A stretch of 64,000 bases of DNA from Albidovulum marisflavi (GCF_025751435.1 NZ_JAOWKY010000002.1:542783-606782), one strand, 5' to 3'; numbered from the stretch's first letter, positions 26,418 through 35,802 are shown. Translations and numbers: made by a program. Notes: generated by a model not told the origin, from the letters alone.

Positions 26418-27704
26418 ATGTCCGAACCGCTGCGTCTTGGCATAGCCGGCCTTGGCACTGTCGGCATGGGCGTCGTCAAGATCGCCCAGGCCCACGCCGC
26501 GATGCTGGAACGCCGTGCGGGGCGCCCCATCAAGATCACCGCCGTGTCCGCGCGCGATCGCACCCGAAACCGCGATGCCGACCTGTCGGGCTACGCATGG
26601 GAAAACGACCCGGTCGCGCTTGCGCGGCGTGAAGACGTCGACCTGTTCATCGAGGTGATGGGAGGCGACAACGGTCCCGCCAAAGCCTCGACAGAGGCGG
26701 CAATCGCGACCGGCAAGGACGTGGTCACGGCAAACAAGGCGCTTCTTGCGCATCACGGCCAGGCTCTTGCCGAAACGGCGGAAAGTGCCGGCCGCGTCAT
26801 CCGTTTCGAGGCTGCGGTCGCAGGCGGAATCCCTGTCGTCAAGGCGCTGACCGAAGGGCTGGCGGCGAACGAGATCCGACGCGTGATGGGCGTGATGAAC
26901 GGCACCTGCAACTACATCCTGACCCGGATGGAAAGCGCGGGCCTTGCCTACGACCAGGTCTTCGAGGAAGCGCGCCAGCTTGGCTATCTCGAGGCGGACC
27001 CGAACCTTGACGTCGGCGGCATCGACGCCGGCCACAAGCTCAGCCTTCTGGCCGCCGTGGCCTTCGGAACCAGGGTGTCGTTCGACGCGGTGGAACTTGA
27101 GGGAATCGGGCGCGTGTCCATCGACGATATCCGCCGCGCGGCCGACATGGGTTATCGCATCAAGCTGCTCGGCGTCGCGCAGATGACGGGACGGGGGCTG
27201 GAACAGCGCATGTCGCCCTGCCTTGTGCCCGCGGACAGCCCTCTTGGACAGCTTCAGGGCGGAACGAACATGGTCGTCCTGGAAGGCGACAGCGTCGGAC
27301 AGATCGTGCTGCGTGGTGCGGGCGCGGGTCAGGGGCCGACGGCAAGCGCGGTCATGTCGGATGTCATCGACATCGCGCGCGGCATCCGCGTTTCCACCTT
27401 CGGCCAGCCGGCCGCAACGCTCTGCGACGCGATCCCGGCCAAGGCCACGGCGCCGGCACCATTCTATCTGCGCATGGCGTTGTCGGACAAACCCGGAGCA
27501 TTGGCCAAGGTGGCGACGATCCTCGGCGACGCCGGGATCTCGATCGACAGGATGCGCCAGTACGGGCACGAAGATCCGACCGCGCCGGTGCTGATCGTGA
27601 CTCACCGGACGACGCGCGAGGCGATCGACCACGCGTTGTCGCGGCTGCCCGCGACGGGCGTCGTCGAGGGCGACGCGGTCGCGATCAGGATCGAGACCGT
27701 CTGA
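26418..27704 (+). CDS. hom: Homoserine dehydrogenase
   Basis: Reduces aspartate semialdehyde to homoserine for threonine and methionine synthesis. In 428 residues: the Rossmann motif GIAGLGTVGMG (about 8-18), NKALLA, the conserved NGTCNYILT, DVGGIDAGHKL in the catalytic domain, and a C-terminal ACT domain (LRMALSDKPGALAKVATIL) that normally gives threonine feedback control. AGGAG precedes the ATG. The next gene, glpX, is about 100 bases downstream in the same direction. Confidence 0.96.
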   Translation: MSEPLRLGIAGLGTVGMGVVKIAQAHAAMLERRAGRPIKITAVSARDRTRNRDADLSGYAWENDPVALARREDVDLFIEVMGGDNGPAKASTEAAIATGKDVVTANKALLAHHGQALAETAESAGRVIRFEAAVAGGIPVVKALTEGLAANEIRRVMGVMNGTCNYILTRMESAGLAYDQVFEEARQLGYLEADPNLDVGGIDAGHKLSLLAAVAFGTRVSFDAVELEGIGRVSIDDIRRAADMGYRIKLLGVAQMTGRGLEQRMSPCLVPADSPLGQLQGGTNMVVLEGDSVGQIVLRGAGAGQGPTASAVMSDVIDIARGIRVSTFGQPAATLCDAIPAKATAPAPFYLRMALSDKPGALAKVATILGDAGISIDRMRQYGHEDPTAPVLIVTHRTTREAIDHALSRLPATGVVEGDAVAIRIETV

Positions 27705-27800
27705 GGCCGCCCACGCCCTGGCGCCGGGCCGCTTGCCCCTTGCAGGCGCTTGGCGCGAGGCGTTACACGAAGAAAAACGCAGTTCACCCGGGGACAGACA

Positions 27801-28766
27801 ATGGCCAACGTCAAGGAATTCAGGGATCGCATGCTCTCGCTTGGGCTTGCCCGCGTCAGCGAGGCGGCGGCGCATGCCTCTGCCCGCCTTATCGGACGGG
27901 GTGACGAAAAGGCCGCCGACCAGGCCGCGGTCAACGCCATGCGCGACCAGCTCAACCTTCTGGACATAGCCGGCACGGTGGTGATCGGCGAGGGTGAGCG
28001 CGACGAGGCGCCCATGCTTTTCATCGGCGAACAGGTCGGAACCGGCGACGGCCCCGAGGTCGATATCGCGCTTGATCCGCTTGAAGGCACGACGCTGACC
28101 GCCAAGGACATGCCGAACGCGCTGACCGTGATCGCCATGGCGCCGCGCGGAACGCTTCTGCATGCGCCCGACGTCTACATGGACAAGCTTGCCGTGGGTC
28201 CGGGTCTGCCCAAGGATGTCGTCAGCCTCGAGATGAGCCCGACCGAACGGGTCGTGGAGCTGGCGCGGGCCAAGAAGTGCAAGCCCACCGACATCACGGT
28301 CTGCATCCTGGAACGCCCCCGGCATGAATCGATGATCGCAGAGGTTCGCGCCACCGGCGCGGCAATCCGCTTGATCACGGATGGCGACGTGGCCGGCGTA
28401 ATTCATTGCGCGGAAAGCGAAATAACGGGCATCGACATGTACATGGGCACCGGCGGAGCGCCTGAGGGCGTGCTTGCTGCATCGGCGCTCAAATGCATGG
28501 GCGGGCAGATCTGGGGCCGCCTGCTGTTCCGCAATGACGATGAACGCAGCCGCGCCGCCCGGGCAGGCATCACCGACCTGAACCGCATCTATTCCCGCGA
28601 CGACATGGTCACGGCGGACGTGATCTTTGCCGCGACCGGCGTCACGAACGGGTCGATCGTCCAGGGGGTCAAGCGCGAACCGCAGTTCATTCAGACGGAA
28701 ACCATCTTGATGCGGTCGAAGACCGGCTCTGTCCGCCGGATGATCTACCGCAACCCGGTGAAGTGA
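27801..28766 (+). CDS. glpX: Class II fructose-1,6-bisphosphatase GlpX
   Basis: The 321-residue gluconeogenic phosphatase. Recognised by VIGEGERDEAPML and the metal/phosphate motif LDPLEGTTLTA, then VDIALDPLEGT-like core, GTGGAPEGVLAASALKCMGG and the C-terminal SVRRMIYRNPVK. The ATG at 27801 is chosen over an upstream in-frame start that would add 17 non-family residues. In many Rhodobacteraceae glpX stands between hom and recJ, as here. Confidence 0.95.
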   Translation: MANVKEFRDRMLSLGLARVSEAAAHASARLIGRGDEKAADQAAVNAMRDQLNLLDIAGTVVIGEGERDEAPMLFIGEQVGTGDGPEVDIALDPLEGTTLTAKDMPNALTVIAMAPRGTLLHAPDVYMDKLAVGPGLPKDVVSLEMSPTERVVELARAKKCKPTDITVCILERPRHESMIAEVRATGAAIRLITDGDVAGVIHCAESEITGIDMYMGTGGAPEGVLAASALKCMGGQIWGRLLFRNDDERSRAARAGITDLNRIYSRDDMVTADVIFAATGVTNGSIVQGVKREPQFIQTETILMRSKTGSVRRMIYRNPVK

Positions 28767-28815
28767 GCGCGAAACGCGATCCAGGAAGCGGCGGCGCCGC
28801 TTGGGCGGGCGCGGC

Positions 28816-30558
28816 ATGAGCGCGTTTCTGGGCGTCGAAAGTTCCGCCACGGGCCGCCGATGGGTGGGTCCTTCGGCAGAGGCCGATCGCCTGGCCGAGG
28901 GGCTCGCGCAGGAAACGGGGCTACCGCTGGCGCTTGGTCGCATCTTGTCGGCGCGCGGGATAACCGCTGCCGACGCCGCGTCCTTTCTGGAACCGCAGTT
29001 GCGCGACCTGCTGCCCGACCCCAAATCGCTGAAGGACATGGGCAAGGCGGCCCTTCGCTTCCTCAAGGCGGTCAGGGGCCGCGAGCGGATCGCCATCTTC
29101 GCCGATTATGACGTGGATGGCGGGACCTCCGCCGCGCTTCTGATCACCTGGCTGCGCGCCCTCGGGCGGCCTGCCACGCTTTATGTTCCCGACAGGATCG
29201 ACGAAGGCTACGGACCGAACGTCCCGGCGATGGCAGCTCTGGCCCGCGCCCACGACCTGATCGTCTGCGTCGATTGCGGCACGCTCAGTCACGACGCGAT
29301 CGCGGCGGCCAGCGGCGCGGACGTCGTGATCCTTGACCACCATCTGGGCGGAGAGACGCTGCCCCCCGCGGTGGCGGTCGTCAACCCGAACAGGCAGGAC
29401 GAAACCGGCGAACTGGCGCACCTTTGCGCAGCGTCGGTCGTTTTCCTGATGCTGGTCGAGGTCAACCGCCAGATGCGCGAAGACGGCGTGCGCGGACCCG
29501 ACCTGATGGCGCTGCTCGATCTCGTGGCGCTGGCGACGGTGGCAGATGTTGCGCCGCTGGTTGGCGTCAATCGCGCCTTCGTGCGACAGGGGCTGAAGAT
29601 TCTGGCGCGCCGCGAACGGGTGGGGCTTAGGGTTCTGGCCGATGTCGCGCGGATGGACAGGGCCCCCACGCCCTATCACCTTGGTTACCTGCTGGGTCCG
29701 CGGATCAACGCGGGCGGACGCATCGGCGCATCCGACCTGGGTGCGCGGCTTCTGGCCACCGACGACCCGCATGAGGCGCAGGCGCTGGCCGAACGGCTTG
29801 ACGCGCTGAACACCGAACGCCGAGAGATCGAGAACAGGGTGCGCGACGCGGCGCTCTTGCAGGCCGAAGAGCGCGGGCTTGACGCCCCGCTCGTCTGGGC
29901 GGCCGGCGAAGGCTGGCATCCAGGCGTTGTCGGCATCGTCGCCGCCCGTCTCAAGGAGGCCACGAACAGGCCCGCTGTCGTGATCGGGCTGGCGGGGGAC
30001 GAGGGCAAAGGTTCCGGCCGGTCGGTTGCGGGTGTCGACCTGGGTGCCGCGGTTCAGCGCATCGCAGCCGAAGGGCTGCTGACAAAGGGGGGCGGGCACC
30101 CAATGGCCGCTGGCCTGACGGTCCAGCGCGACCGGATGGAACCCGCGATGACCCGGTTGGCCGAGTTGTTGTCCCGGCAGGGTGCCGGGGCGCAGGGCCC
30201 GCGCGAACTTCGGCTGGATGGGCTGCTCATGCCCGGTGCCGCGACCCCGGAGCTTCTCGAGGCGCTTGAACAGGCAGGTCCATTCGGCCAAGGGGCGCCG
30301 GCGCCGCGATTTGCCTTTCCGTCGGCCGAAATCACGTTCAGCCGCCGCGTGGGCGAAAGCCATCTGCGGCTCACCCTTTCGGACGGCCTTTCGGCACGGC
30401 TGGAAGCGATCGCATTTGGCGCCTTCGACAGCGCCCTTGGCCCGTTCCTCGAGGCCCACGGCGGCCGAAGAGTCAATGTTGCCGGGCGTTTGGAGATGAA
30501 CCAATGGCGGGGCCGCAGCTCTGTCCAGCTGCGCGTCGAGGACGCCGCGAGCCTGTGA
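28816..30558 (+). CDS. recJ: Single-stranded-DNA-specific exonuclease RecJ
   Basis: A 5'-3' single-strand exonuclease for recombination and mismatch repair. In about 580 residues the DHH-family metal motifs are present: FADYDVDGG, VDCGT, ILDHHLGG, and the DHHA1 motif KGGGHPMAAG, then the C-terminal OB-like region (NVAGRLEMNQWRGRSSVQLRVEDA). The ATG at 28816 is preferred to a TTG 15 bases upstream. It ends about 80 bases before tRNA-Glu. Confidence 0.95.
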   Translation: MSAFLGVESSATGRRWVGPSAEADRLAEGLAQETGLPLALGRILSARGITAADAASFLEPQLRDLLPDPKSLKDMGKAALRFLKAVRGRERIAIFADYDVDGGTSAALLITWLRALGRPATLYVPDRIDEGYGPNVPAMAALARAHDLIVCVDCGTLSHDAIAAASGADVVILDHHLGGETLPPAVAVVNPNRQDETGELAHLCAASVVFLMLVEVNRQMREDGVRGPDLMALLDLVALATVADVAPLVGVNRAFVRQGLKILARRERVGLRVLADVARMDRAPTPYHLGYLLGPRINAGGRIGASDLGARLLATDDPHEAQALAERLDALNTERREIENRVRDAALLQAEERGLDAPLVWAAGEGWHPGVVGIVAARLKEATNRPAVVIGLAGDEGKGSGRSVAGVDLGAAVQRIAAEGLLTKGGGHPMAAGLTVQRDRMEPAMTRLAELLSRQGAGAQGPRELRLDGLLMPGAATPELLEALEQAGPFGQGAPAPRFAFPSAEITFSRRVGESHLRLTLSDGLSARLEAIAFGAFDSALGPFLEAHGGRRVNVAGRLEMNQWRGRSSVQLRVEDAASL

Positions 30559-30638
30559 ATCAGGTCTGTCGAAAAAATCGCAAAATACCTCTTGCGAGTC
30601 ACCCGCGCCTGGCCTAAACACCGCCCCACGCCAAGCGC

Positions 30639-30713
30639 GGCCCGTTCGTCTATCGGTTAGGACGTCAGGTTTTCAACCTGAAAAGAGGGGTTCGACTCCC
30701 CTACGGGCTGCCA
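30639..30713 (+). tRNA. tRNA-Glu (UUC anticodon)
   Basis: A 75-base gene including an encoded CCA. The acceptor arm GGCCCGT pairs with ACGGGCT (with a G-U first pair), followed by discriminator G and CCA. The anticodon arm TCAGG-TTTTCAA-CCTGA exposes TTC. The T arm is GGGG-TTCGACT-CCCC. It carries the usual Glu TTCGTCTATCGGTTAGGA D region. The integrase remnant begins about 30 bases downstream, so its 3' end probably served as an attachment site. Confidence 0.96.
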
Positions 30714-30745
30714 TGGCTTTCCCCAAGACATTGTTATACATGGGC

Positions 30746-31195
30746 TTATCCGCCCTTCTTGTCCAACTTGTCGGCTAGCCGCCCGCGATCTGCCTTTTCG
30801 GTGTAGGTCGATCCCTGATTGTTGGTCTTGTGGCCGAGGAAGCCCCGGATTTCGTCCGGCGTAGCCTCGTCATTTGCGAGCCTCGTGGCGCTCGCTTTGC
30901 GTCGCCCGTGGGCCGAACCAGGCACGCCCGCCGCCGTGCATTGGTCGCGAAGCGAGTTGCCAAGCGTTTCGGGCTTGTACGGCCGATCCTGGGTCAGGAA
31001 TGAGAGCCGATCGGACGGCACGAATGCGAGTTCCGTGGCAAGCTCGAGAACCAGATCCAAGCGGATCGACACGGGAATGCCTGTCTTGTGCCTGCGAAAC
31101 TCAAGCCGCTCGCCCTGTACGTTTTGCCAGCCAACCCGAACATCCCGCCTGCCTCGTACTCTTATACACAGTTGAAGCGATGAACCCTGGGCCAA
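30746..31195 (-). pseudogene. Tyrosine recombinase/integrase remnant (catalytic domain only)
   Basis: About 150 residues of a phage-type integrase. Visible are the first catalytic Arg region (RGRRDVRVGWQNVQG), the Lys-bearing HKTGIPVSI strand, the HxxR box HGRRKASATRLA, GHKTNNQGSTYT with the His and the Tyr nucleophile, and a short tail. The N-terminal arm- and core-binding domains are missing, and upstream sequence does not continue it in any frame. The catalytic part looks intact, but a protein this short should not function. It reads toward tRNA-Glu, as integrases at tRNA attachment sites usually do. Confidence 0.85.
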
Positions 31196-31210
31196 CAGAT
31201 GAAGCTGGGG

Positions 31211-31813
31211 CTACTGTTTGCTCTTTCTCTTTTCGAAGTTTTCCCACACATGCATCCGGCCCTTTTGACGCGCATCGGCTAGAAAGAGTTTCTTGCGGAC
31301 TTCAGGTACTTCCAGCGAGCCGTACTTGCCGCCTGAAAACTTGGGCCAATCGATTGCCAGACCAAGCTTCACCATCTCGGCCGAAAGGTCACGACCGTCA
31401 GGCAAGTAACAATGCGCTAGCGTGCGGCCGTAGCTGTCTAAGTCGGTCACTTCTGCTCGAATGACATGACCCTTACAGAGCCTTTGCAACGCCCTCTTGG
31501 CTCGTACTCCATAGGGATGGTCTAACTCGGGAGCATCAACTCCGAACAATCGAACCTGGGTTTTCTGAATCCTTATGGTATCTCCATCAACCACGTACGC
31601 TGCGCCCGTGAGAATGCGCTCTTCCAGAAGATGCCTGGCACTACTCGGGTCGAACCGCGAAGTCTGTGTCCCGTGAACCTGAGAAGGTCCGGTTCTCGTT
31701 CGGCGTATCGGCGCGGGATCTGGCAAAGAATTGGTTTGGCTTCCTTCCGTTTTTTTCGAACGAAGAAACAGAAGAATCGCCGCGATCACAACGACGCCTA
31801 TCAATAGTTCCAC
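31211..31813 (-). CDS. Membrane-anchored staphylococcal-nuclease-like protein
   Basis: A 200-residue protein from a GTG start. An N-terminal transmembrane anchor (LLIGVVVIAAILLFL, about 3-17) is followed by a linker and an SNase domain with VDGDTIRI, VRLFGVDAPELDHP (Asp metal ligand and catalytic region) and DSYGRTLAHCYLP. It likely acts on nucleic acids outside the cytoplasmic membrane or at its surface. Lower GC and different codon use than the neighbours, and a position between an integrase and a transposase remnant, point to horizontal origin. Confidence 0.85.
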   Translation of the reverse strand: MELLIGVVVIAAILLFLRSKKTEGSQTNSLPDPAPIRRTRTGPSQVHGTQTSRFDPSSARHLLEERILTGAAYVVDGDTIRIQKTQVRLFGVDAPELDHPYGVRAKRALQRLCKGHVIRAEVTDLDSYGRTLAHCYLPDGRDLSAEMVKLGLAIDWPKFSGGKYGSLEVPEVRKKLFLADARQKGRMHVWENFEKRKSKQ

Positions 31814-32148
31814 TGTAGTGACCTCGCGCCGTCAATTTACGATTCTGAGAAACTAAGTTCATCTTTTCAGAGATTTGACAGCAAGGGAACAGGTTCACAG
31901 TGGTTGAAAGAGGCCTTCACGCGTCAGTTGAAGACCGGGGCTTTCTCGGATGACGTTCTCGGAGCAGAGTGTTCGCTCGACATCGCACACACGCAGCGCG
32001 ACTTCGACTTCTAGCGGGTCGCCTATGTCGCTATCGGAAACCGCGATTCCGTCTGAAAGATTGTGGTCGATCGAAGGCCTTTCCCCACGCTGTTCCCCGG
32101 CCAACAGATGCTCAAGGAATTGCAGGCGGCGAGTCGCCCGATTTGACA
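31814..32148. other. Low-information region between nuclease gene and transposase remnant
   Basis: About 335 bases with lower GC. The right-hand part holds a leftward 84-codon frame from a GTG near 32149 (VSNRATRRLQFLEHLL...), for which I recognise no family and see no ribosome binding site. The left end must contain the nuclease promoter. Probably residue of the inserted element. Confidence 0.4.
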
Positions 32149-32463
32149 CTACGCTTGATCATCACGGATAATCTGCGCGGCTATATCAAGCCGATCCGCC
32201 AATTGGCCCCGGACGAAGATCACCGCGCGCACAAGGGCCTGAACAACCGGATCGAGGGCGCGCACCGACCAACTCGGAAGCGAGAGAAGCTCAAGGGTCG
32301 GTTCAAATCGCCCAATCAAGCGCAGCGGTTCCTCCCCGCCCATGACCAGAACGATACGATTTTCAGGCCCCGCCGCTATCGCCTTTCCGCCACCTCCTAC
32401 CGCCACGCCAGATCAGATGCTTTCGACCTTTGGCAGAGCTATGCTCTCGAGATGACTGCGAGA
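32149..32463 (+). mobile_element. IS6-family transposase C-terminal remnant
   Basis: About 105 codons resembling the last third of IS6/IS26-like transposases: IITDNLRGY (the second catalytic Asp), HKGLNNRIEGAHRPTR with the Glu of the DDE triad, RRERAM-like KREKLKGRFKS, NQAQRFLPAHDQ and FRPRRYRLSATSYRHARSDAF. The N-terminal domain and first Asp are absent and no terminal repeat is visible on the right, so it is a dead fragment. It lies between the nuclease gene and the class III aminotransferase. Confidence 0.85.
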
Positions 32464-32516
32464 TCGAAGCCAGACGGGCCTTCTGTGGTCAGTCTGGAAC
32501 AAGTTGGCCATCCCGT

Positions 32517-33869
32517 TCAGGATACCGTGGACAAACCAGCTTCCAAGGCGGACAGGATCGTGTTCACATCGGCATCCGACACCACAAGGGGCGGGGACAG
32601 GATGATGTTGTTGCCCGAGACCCGGATCATCGCGCCCGCCGCGTAGGCACCGCGCTGCACGGCGGCGATACTCTGCTTGTCGATCGGCGCCTTGGTGGCA
32701 CGGTCTGAGACCAGTTCGAGCGCGGACATCAGGCCATGGCCGCCGCGAACATCGCCGATGATCTCGTACTTGCCCTTCAACGCTTCGAGACCGGCAAACA
32801 TCTGAGACCCTCGCGCCGCCGCGTTTTCCGTCACGTTCAGTCTAAGGGTTTCCTTGATGCAGGCGATGGCGGCCGCTGCACCCACCGGATGTCCGGAATA
32901 GGTATAACCGGAGGCAATCGCGCCCTTGCCGGTGGTGTCCTTCTCGAACACTTCGGCAACTTCATCAGAGATCATGAGCGCGCCGAAGGGGAAATAACCG
33001 TTGGTGATCGCCTTGGCGGTCGTCATCATGTCCGGCCGCACGCCCCAGTGACGGGACCCCGACCAGTCGCCAGTACGGCCGAATGCCGTAATGATCTCGT
33101 CTGCGATCAGCAGGATCCCGTATTTGGTGCAGATCTCGCGTACGCCGGGCATGAAGCTTTCGTGCGGCGGAATGACCCCCCCTGCGCCGAGCACCGGTTC
33201 CATGATGAAGGCGGCGATCGTCGAGGGGTCCTGGAACCGGATCTCGTCCTCGATCGCGGCAAGAACGTGCCCCGCCAGCCTGGCCGGATCGGTCTCGTTG
33301 AACGGATTGCGATAGGTGTAGGGCGCTGGCACATGATAACACCCCGACATCAGCGGCTCGTACTGGGTACGGAAGTTGGCGTTTCCATTGACGCTTGCGG
33401 CAAGCGTATGGGTGCCGTGATAGCCCTTCTTCAGAGACAGAAACTTCACGCGGCCCGCTTCTCCGCGCAGCTTGTGATACTGCCGTGCAAGGCGCAGAGC
33501 GACCTCGACGCTGTCGGACCCCCCCGACGTATAGAAGGCACGCGACAATCCGTCGTGCGCGAAGAAATCCCTCAGCATCTCGGCAAGCTCGATGACATTG
33601 TCGTTCGTCGTGCCGCGGAAGATCGAATAGTAGGGCAGCCGATCAAGCTGGCGCGCGATGGCTTCCTTGACCGGCGCGCAGGAATAACCAAGGTTGACAT
33701 TCCAGAGCCCCCCGACGGCATCGACGACGCGGTGACCGTCGACATCGATGATCTCGACGCCCTCCGCTCCAACGATAATGTCGGGCGGATTGGCCTGCAT
33801 TTCTGCCGGATGCGCCATCGGGTGCCACAGGTGGCGGGCGTTGTGCTCTTTCAGGAAATTGCCGTCTTT
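32517..33869 (-). CDS. Class III PLP-dependent aminotransferase (omega-amino acid/taurine-pyruvate type)
   Basis: The 450-residue PLP enzyme has the fold-type I markers: YTSGGSDSVEVALRLAR, the PLP-ring Asp258 in LLIADEIITAFGRTG, and Lys287 in TTAKAITNGYFPFGA forming the internal aldimine. The overall pattern (LWHPMAHPAEM, FLSLKKGYHGTH) is closest to omega-amino acid:pyruvate and taurine:pyruvate transaminases. It follows the IclR gene by about 16 bases in the same direction, so the two form an operon of module A. The likely role is to take the amino group from the imported substrate or its product. The start is set at 33869, 7 bases after GGAG. Confidence 0.87.
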   Translation of the reverse strand, partial: KDGNFLKEHNARHLWHPMAHPAEMQANPPDIIVGAEGVEIIDVDGHRVVDAVGGLWNVNLGYSCAPVKEAIARQLDRLPYYSIFRGTTNDNVIELAEMLRDFFAHDGLSRAFYTSGGSDSVEVALRLARQYHKLRGEAGRVKFLSLKKGYHGTHTLAASVNGNANFRTQYEPLMSGCYHVPAPYTYRNPFNETDPARLAGHVLAAIEDEIRFQDPSTIAAFIMEPVLGAGGVIPPHESFMPGVREICTKYGILLIADEIITAFGRTGDWSGSRHWGVRPDMMTTAKAITNGYFPFGALMISDEVAEVFEKDTTGKGAIASGYTYSGHPVGAAAAIACIKETLRLNVTENAAARGSQMFAGLEALKGKYEIIGDVRGGHGLMSALELVSDRATKAPIDKQSIAAVQRGAYAAGAMIRVSGNNIILSPPLVVSDADVNTILSALEAGLSTVS

Positions 33870-33885
33870 CATCTTCATTCTCCGG

Positions 33886-34674
33886 TCATTCAGCGGCTTG
33901 CCGCGCCAGCGCTGCATAGTGTTCAGGAACCACGCCGCCTATCGCGCGCGTGACTTTCTTCATCCCCTCGCGAAGCGACTTCGCCGTTTCGCGCTTCTTC
34001 TGTTCTGTCATTCGGGCAAGCGGCATGGCGACGGCGAGGGCACCAGCGACGCTGCCCTCGGCGTCGAAGATCGGCATGGCACGCGATGCGACCTCGTTGT
34101 CGAAGGCCTTGCTGACCTCGCCCATACCGGTTTGGGCCGCGCGCTCGATCAAGGCACAAAGCGCCTCCGGCCTGGTCACGGTGTTGTCGGCATAAGCGTG
34201 AAGTTCGCCTCGCAGCACCTGCTGACGCAAGGCATCCGTGCCAAAAGCCAAAACAGCGACACCCGAAGCGGTCGCGTGCAAAGGCAGCATGTCGGCTTCG
34301 TCGAAATGGACCTGGGTGCCATGGCGGCGAGGGTCGACATGACAAACGGGTGAAAGCTTCGTTCCGTGAAGCAGAGAAAAGTGCACGAGCTCCCCTGTCT
34401 CCTCGGCCAAGGCCTCGATGATTGGCATGACCATGCTGCGCACCGGCGCCGTTGCCTCGCGCACGGCCGCCAGTCGCAGAATCGCCGGACCAAGGCAGTA
34501 GGTTCGAGTGTTCGGATTTTGCTGGAGAAAGCCATTTTGCGTCAGTTCGACAAGATAGCGGTGTACAGTTGCCTTGTCGCGACCAGACAGGCGCACGAGA
34601 TCGCCCAGCCCCAGCGACGGCCGGACTCGCGAGAATAAGCTCAGCAATTCAAGGGCGTTGGTGATGGTTCCCAT
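33886..34674 (-). CDS. IclR family regulator (module A)
   Basis: About 262 residues from the ATG at 34674; an earlier ATG at 34746 would add 24 residues. The N-terminal winged helix (ALELLSLFSRVRPSLGLGD, KATVHRYLVELTQNGFLQ) is followed by the IclR effector domain (HVDPRRHGTQVHF, PLHATASGVAVLAF, VASRAMPIFDAEGSVAGALAV). It is divergent from the receptor gene, with an operator-like repeat between them, and heads the aminotransferase operon. It is similar to the module B regulator at 43718. Confidence 0.9.
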   Translation of the reverse strand: MGTITNALELLSLFSRVRPSLGLGDLVRLSGRDKATVHRYLVELTQNGFLQQNPNTRTYCLGPAILRLAAVREATAPVRSMVMPIIEALAEETGELVHFSLLHGTKLSPVCHVDPRRHGTQVHFDEADMLPLHATASGVAVLAFGTDALRQQVLRGELHAYADNTVTRPEALCALIERAAQTGMGEVSKAFDNEVASRAMPIFDAEGSVAGALAVAMPLARMTEQKKRETAKSLREGMKKVTRAIGGVVPEHYAALARQAAE

Positions 34675-34755
34675 GATCAGCTCTTCGACAAAGGCCACGG
34701 ACAATCCGCTCGGTGATTCAATTGTTGACGGATTTTCATTTCCCATGCAACAATA

Positions 34756-34784
34756 AATGATACTACCGGTTCGAATAATGAACC
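34756..34784. promoter_or_regulatory. Shared operator motif, module A
   Basis: On the minus strand from 34784 leftward the sequence reads GGTTCATTATT, four bases, CCGG, two bases, then GTATCATT. The plus strand also shows GGTTC N7 GAACC (34768-34784), a palindrome. The order GGTTCATTATT-N4-CCGG-N2-GT is repeated at module B (43611). It lies between the divergent IclR and receptor genes, where an IclR dimer would bind. Confidence 0.65.
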
Positions 34785-34803
34785 TTAACAGGGAGATCAT
34801 CCG

Positions 34804-35745
34804 ATGATGAAGAAACTTGTCGCGATCACAGCCGCCGCAGCGGCGCTTGCGATTCCCGGCGCTGCGCTCGCCGAATATCCCGAGAAGGCGGTCGAATTCA
34901 TCGTGCCGTGGCCGCCGGGTGACCTTGAAGACGTGCTGACGCGCATGATCGCGGATGAGTTCCAGGCAACCTACGGTGTGCCGGCGGCAGTGGTGAACAA
35001 GCCAGGCGGCGGCGGCGGACCGTTCCCAGGCGCCGCCGAAGTGGCAAGCGCGCCGGCGGACGGCTACACCGTGGGCTCCTTTGTCGTCGGCGTGCCCGTC
35101 TCCGGTCCCAATACCGGAATCCCCGCGCTCAATCCAAACCCGTTCGATCCTCTGGGGATCTTCCTGACCTATCCCTTCGTGATCGTTTCCTCCAAGAGCG
35201 CGCCCTACCAGACGATGGAAGAGCTTGCCGCCCACGCCAAAGACAACGACGTGGCCCTTGGCCATTTCGGCTCCGTGCTGGTCCCGACCAAGGTCACGCT
35301 CGCCCTGGCGAAGACGATGGGTTTTGACTACGCGTCGGAAGCCGCCTTCGACGCGCTGGACTGCAACACCCTGGCGTCCGGCGACGCCGACGTGATCAAC
35401 ACGACGCTCCAACTCATCCTGCCCTGCATCGACGACGTCAACGTGCTGGCGTCCATCGGTTCCTCGCGCTTACCGCTGACGGCGGACACGCCGACCGTGG
35501 CTGAACTTGCGCCCGAGTTGAGCGTCTCATTGTGGAATGGCCTTTTCGTCAACAAGGACACGCCGGCCGATGCGCGTGAAAAGATCACTGCTGTCGCCGA
35601 AAAGGTCATGAAATCCGAAGCGGCAGCCAAACTCGCGGCGGAGACAGGCGCGCTGATCTACTGGCAGGGCGCTGCGGACAGCGAAGCACAGATCGAGGCC
35701 GACTCGGCAACGTTGGCCAAGATCAACGATATGCTCGCCCAATAA
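34804..35745 (+). CDS. Tripartite tricarboxylate (TTT) type substrate-binding protein, module A
   Basis: A periplasmic receptor of the Bug/TctC family, 313 residues. The signal peptide MMKKLVAITAAAAALAIPGAALA is followed by mature AEYPEKAVEFIVPWPPGDLED. The usual ligand-binding loop GGxxD after FPPG is replaced by DLEDVLTR. Two cysteines (FDALDCNTL and LILPCIDDV) are shared with the module B receptor. It is followed by tctB and tctA genes. The ligand is unknown; the aminotransferase and amino-aldehyde dehydrogenase next to it suggest an amino compound. GGGAG lies ahead of the start. Confidence 0.87.
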   Translation: MMKKLVAITAAAAALAIPGAALAEYPEKAVEFIVPWPPGDLEDVLTRMIADEFQATYGVPAAVVNKPGGGGGPFPGAAEVASAPADGYTVGSFVVGVPVSGPNTGIPALNPNPFDPLGIFLTYPFVIVSSKSAPYQTMEELAAHAKDNDVALGHFGSVLVPTKVTLALAKTMGFDYASEAAFDALDCNTLASGDADVINTTLQLILPCIDDVNVLASIGSSRLPLTADTPTVAELAPELSVSLWNGLFVNKDTPADAREKITAVAEKVMKSEAAAKLAAETGALIYWQGAADSEAQIEADSATLAKINDMLAQ

Positions 35746-35802
35746 CCACACCAAGGCCCCGAGGCATCCGTCTCGGGGTCCGTCTGGCACCCGGAGATAG
35801 AA

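Noticed and set aside
26379..29096. 905-codon minus-strand frame opposite hom, glpX and the recJ start
   Set aside because: It spans three well-supported genes on the other strand and has no motif of its own.
31895..32149. 84-codon leftward frame (GTG start) beside the IS6 remnant
   Set aside because: No ribosome binding site, no family likeness, and located in decayed mobile DNA. Mentioned only in the intergenic note.
30640..32500. Search for a direct repeat of the tRNA-Glu 3' end as attR
   Set aside because: No copy of the TTCGACTCCCCTACGGGC stretch was seen downstream within the window.
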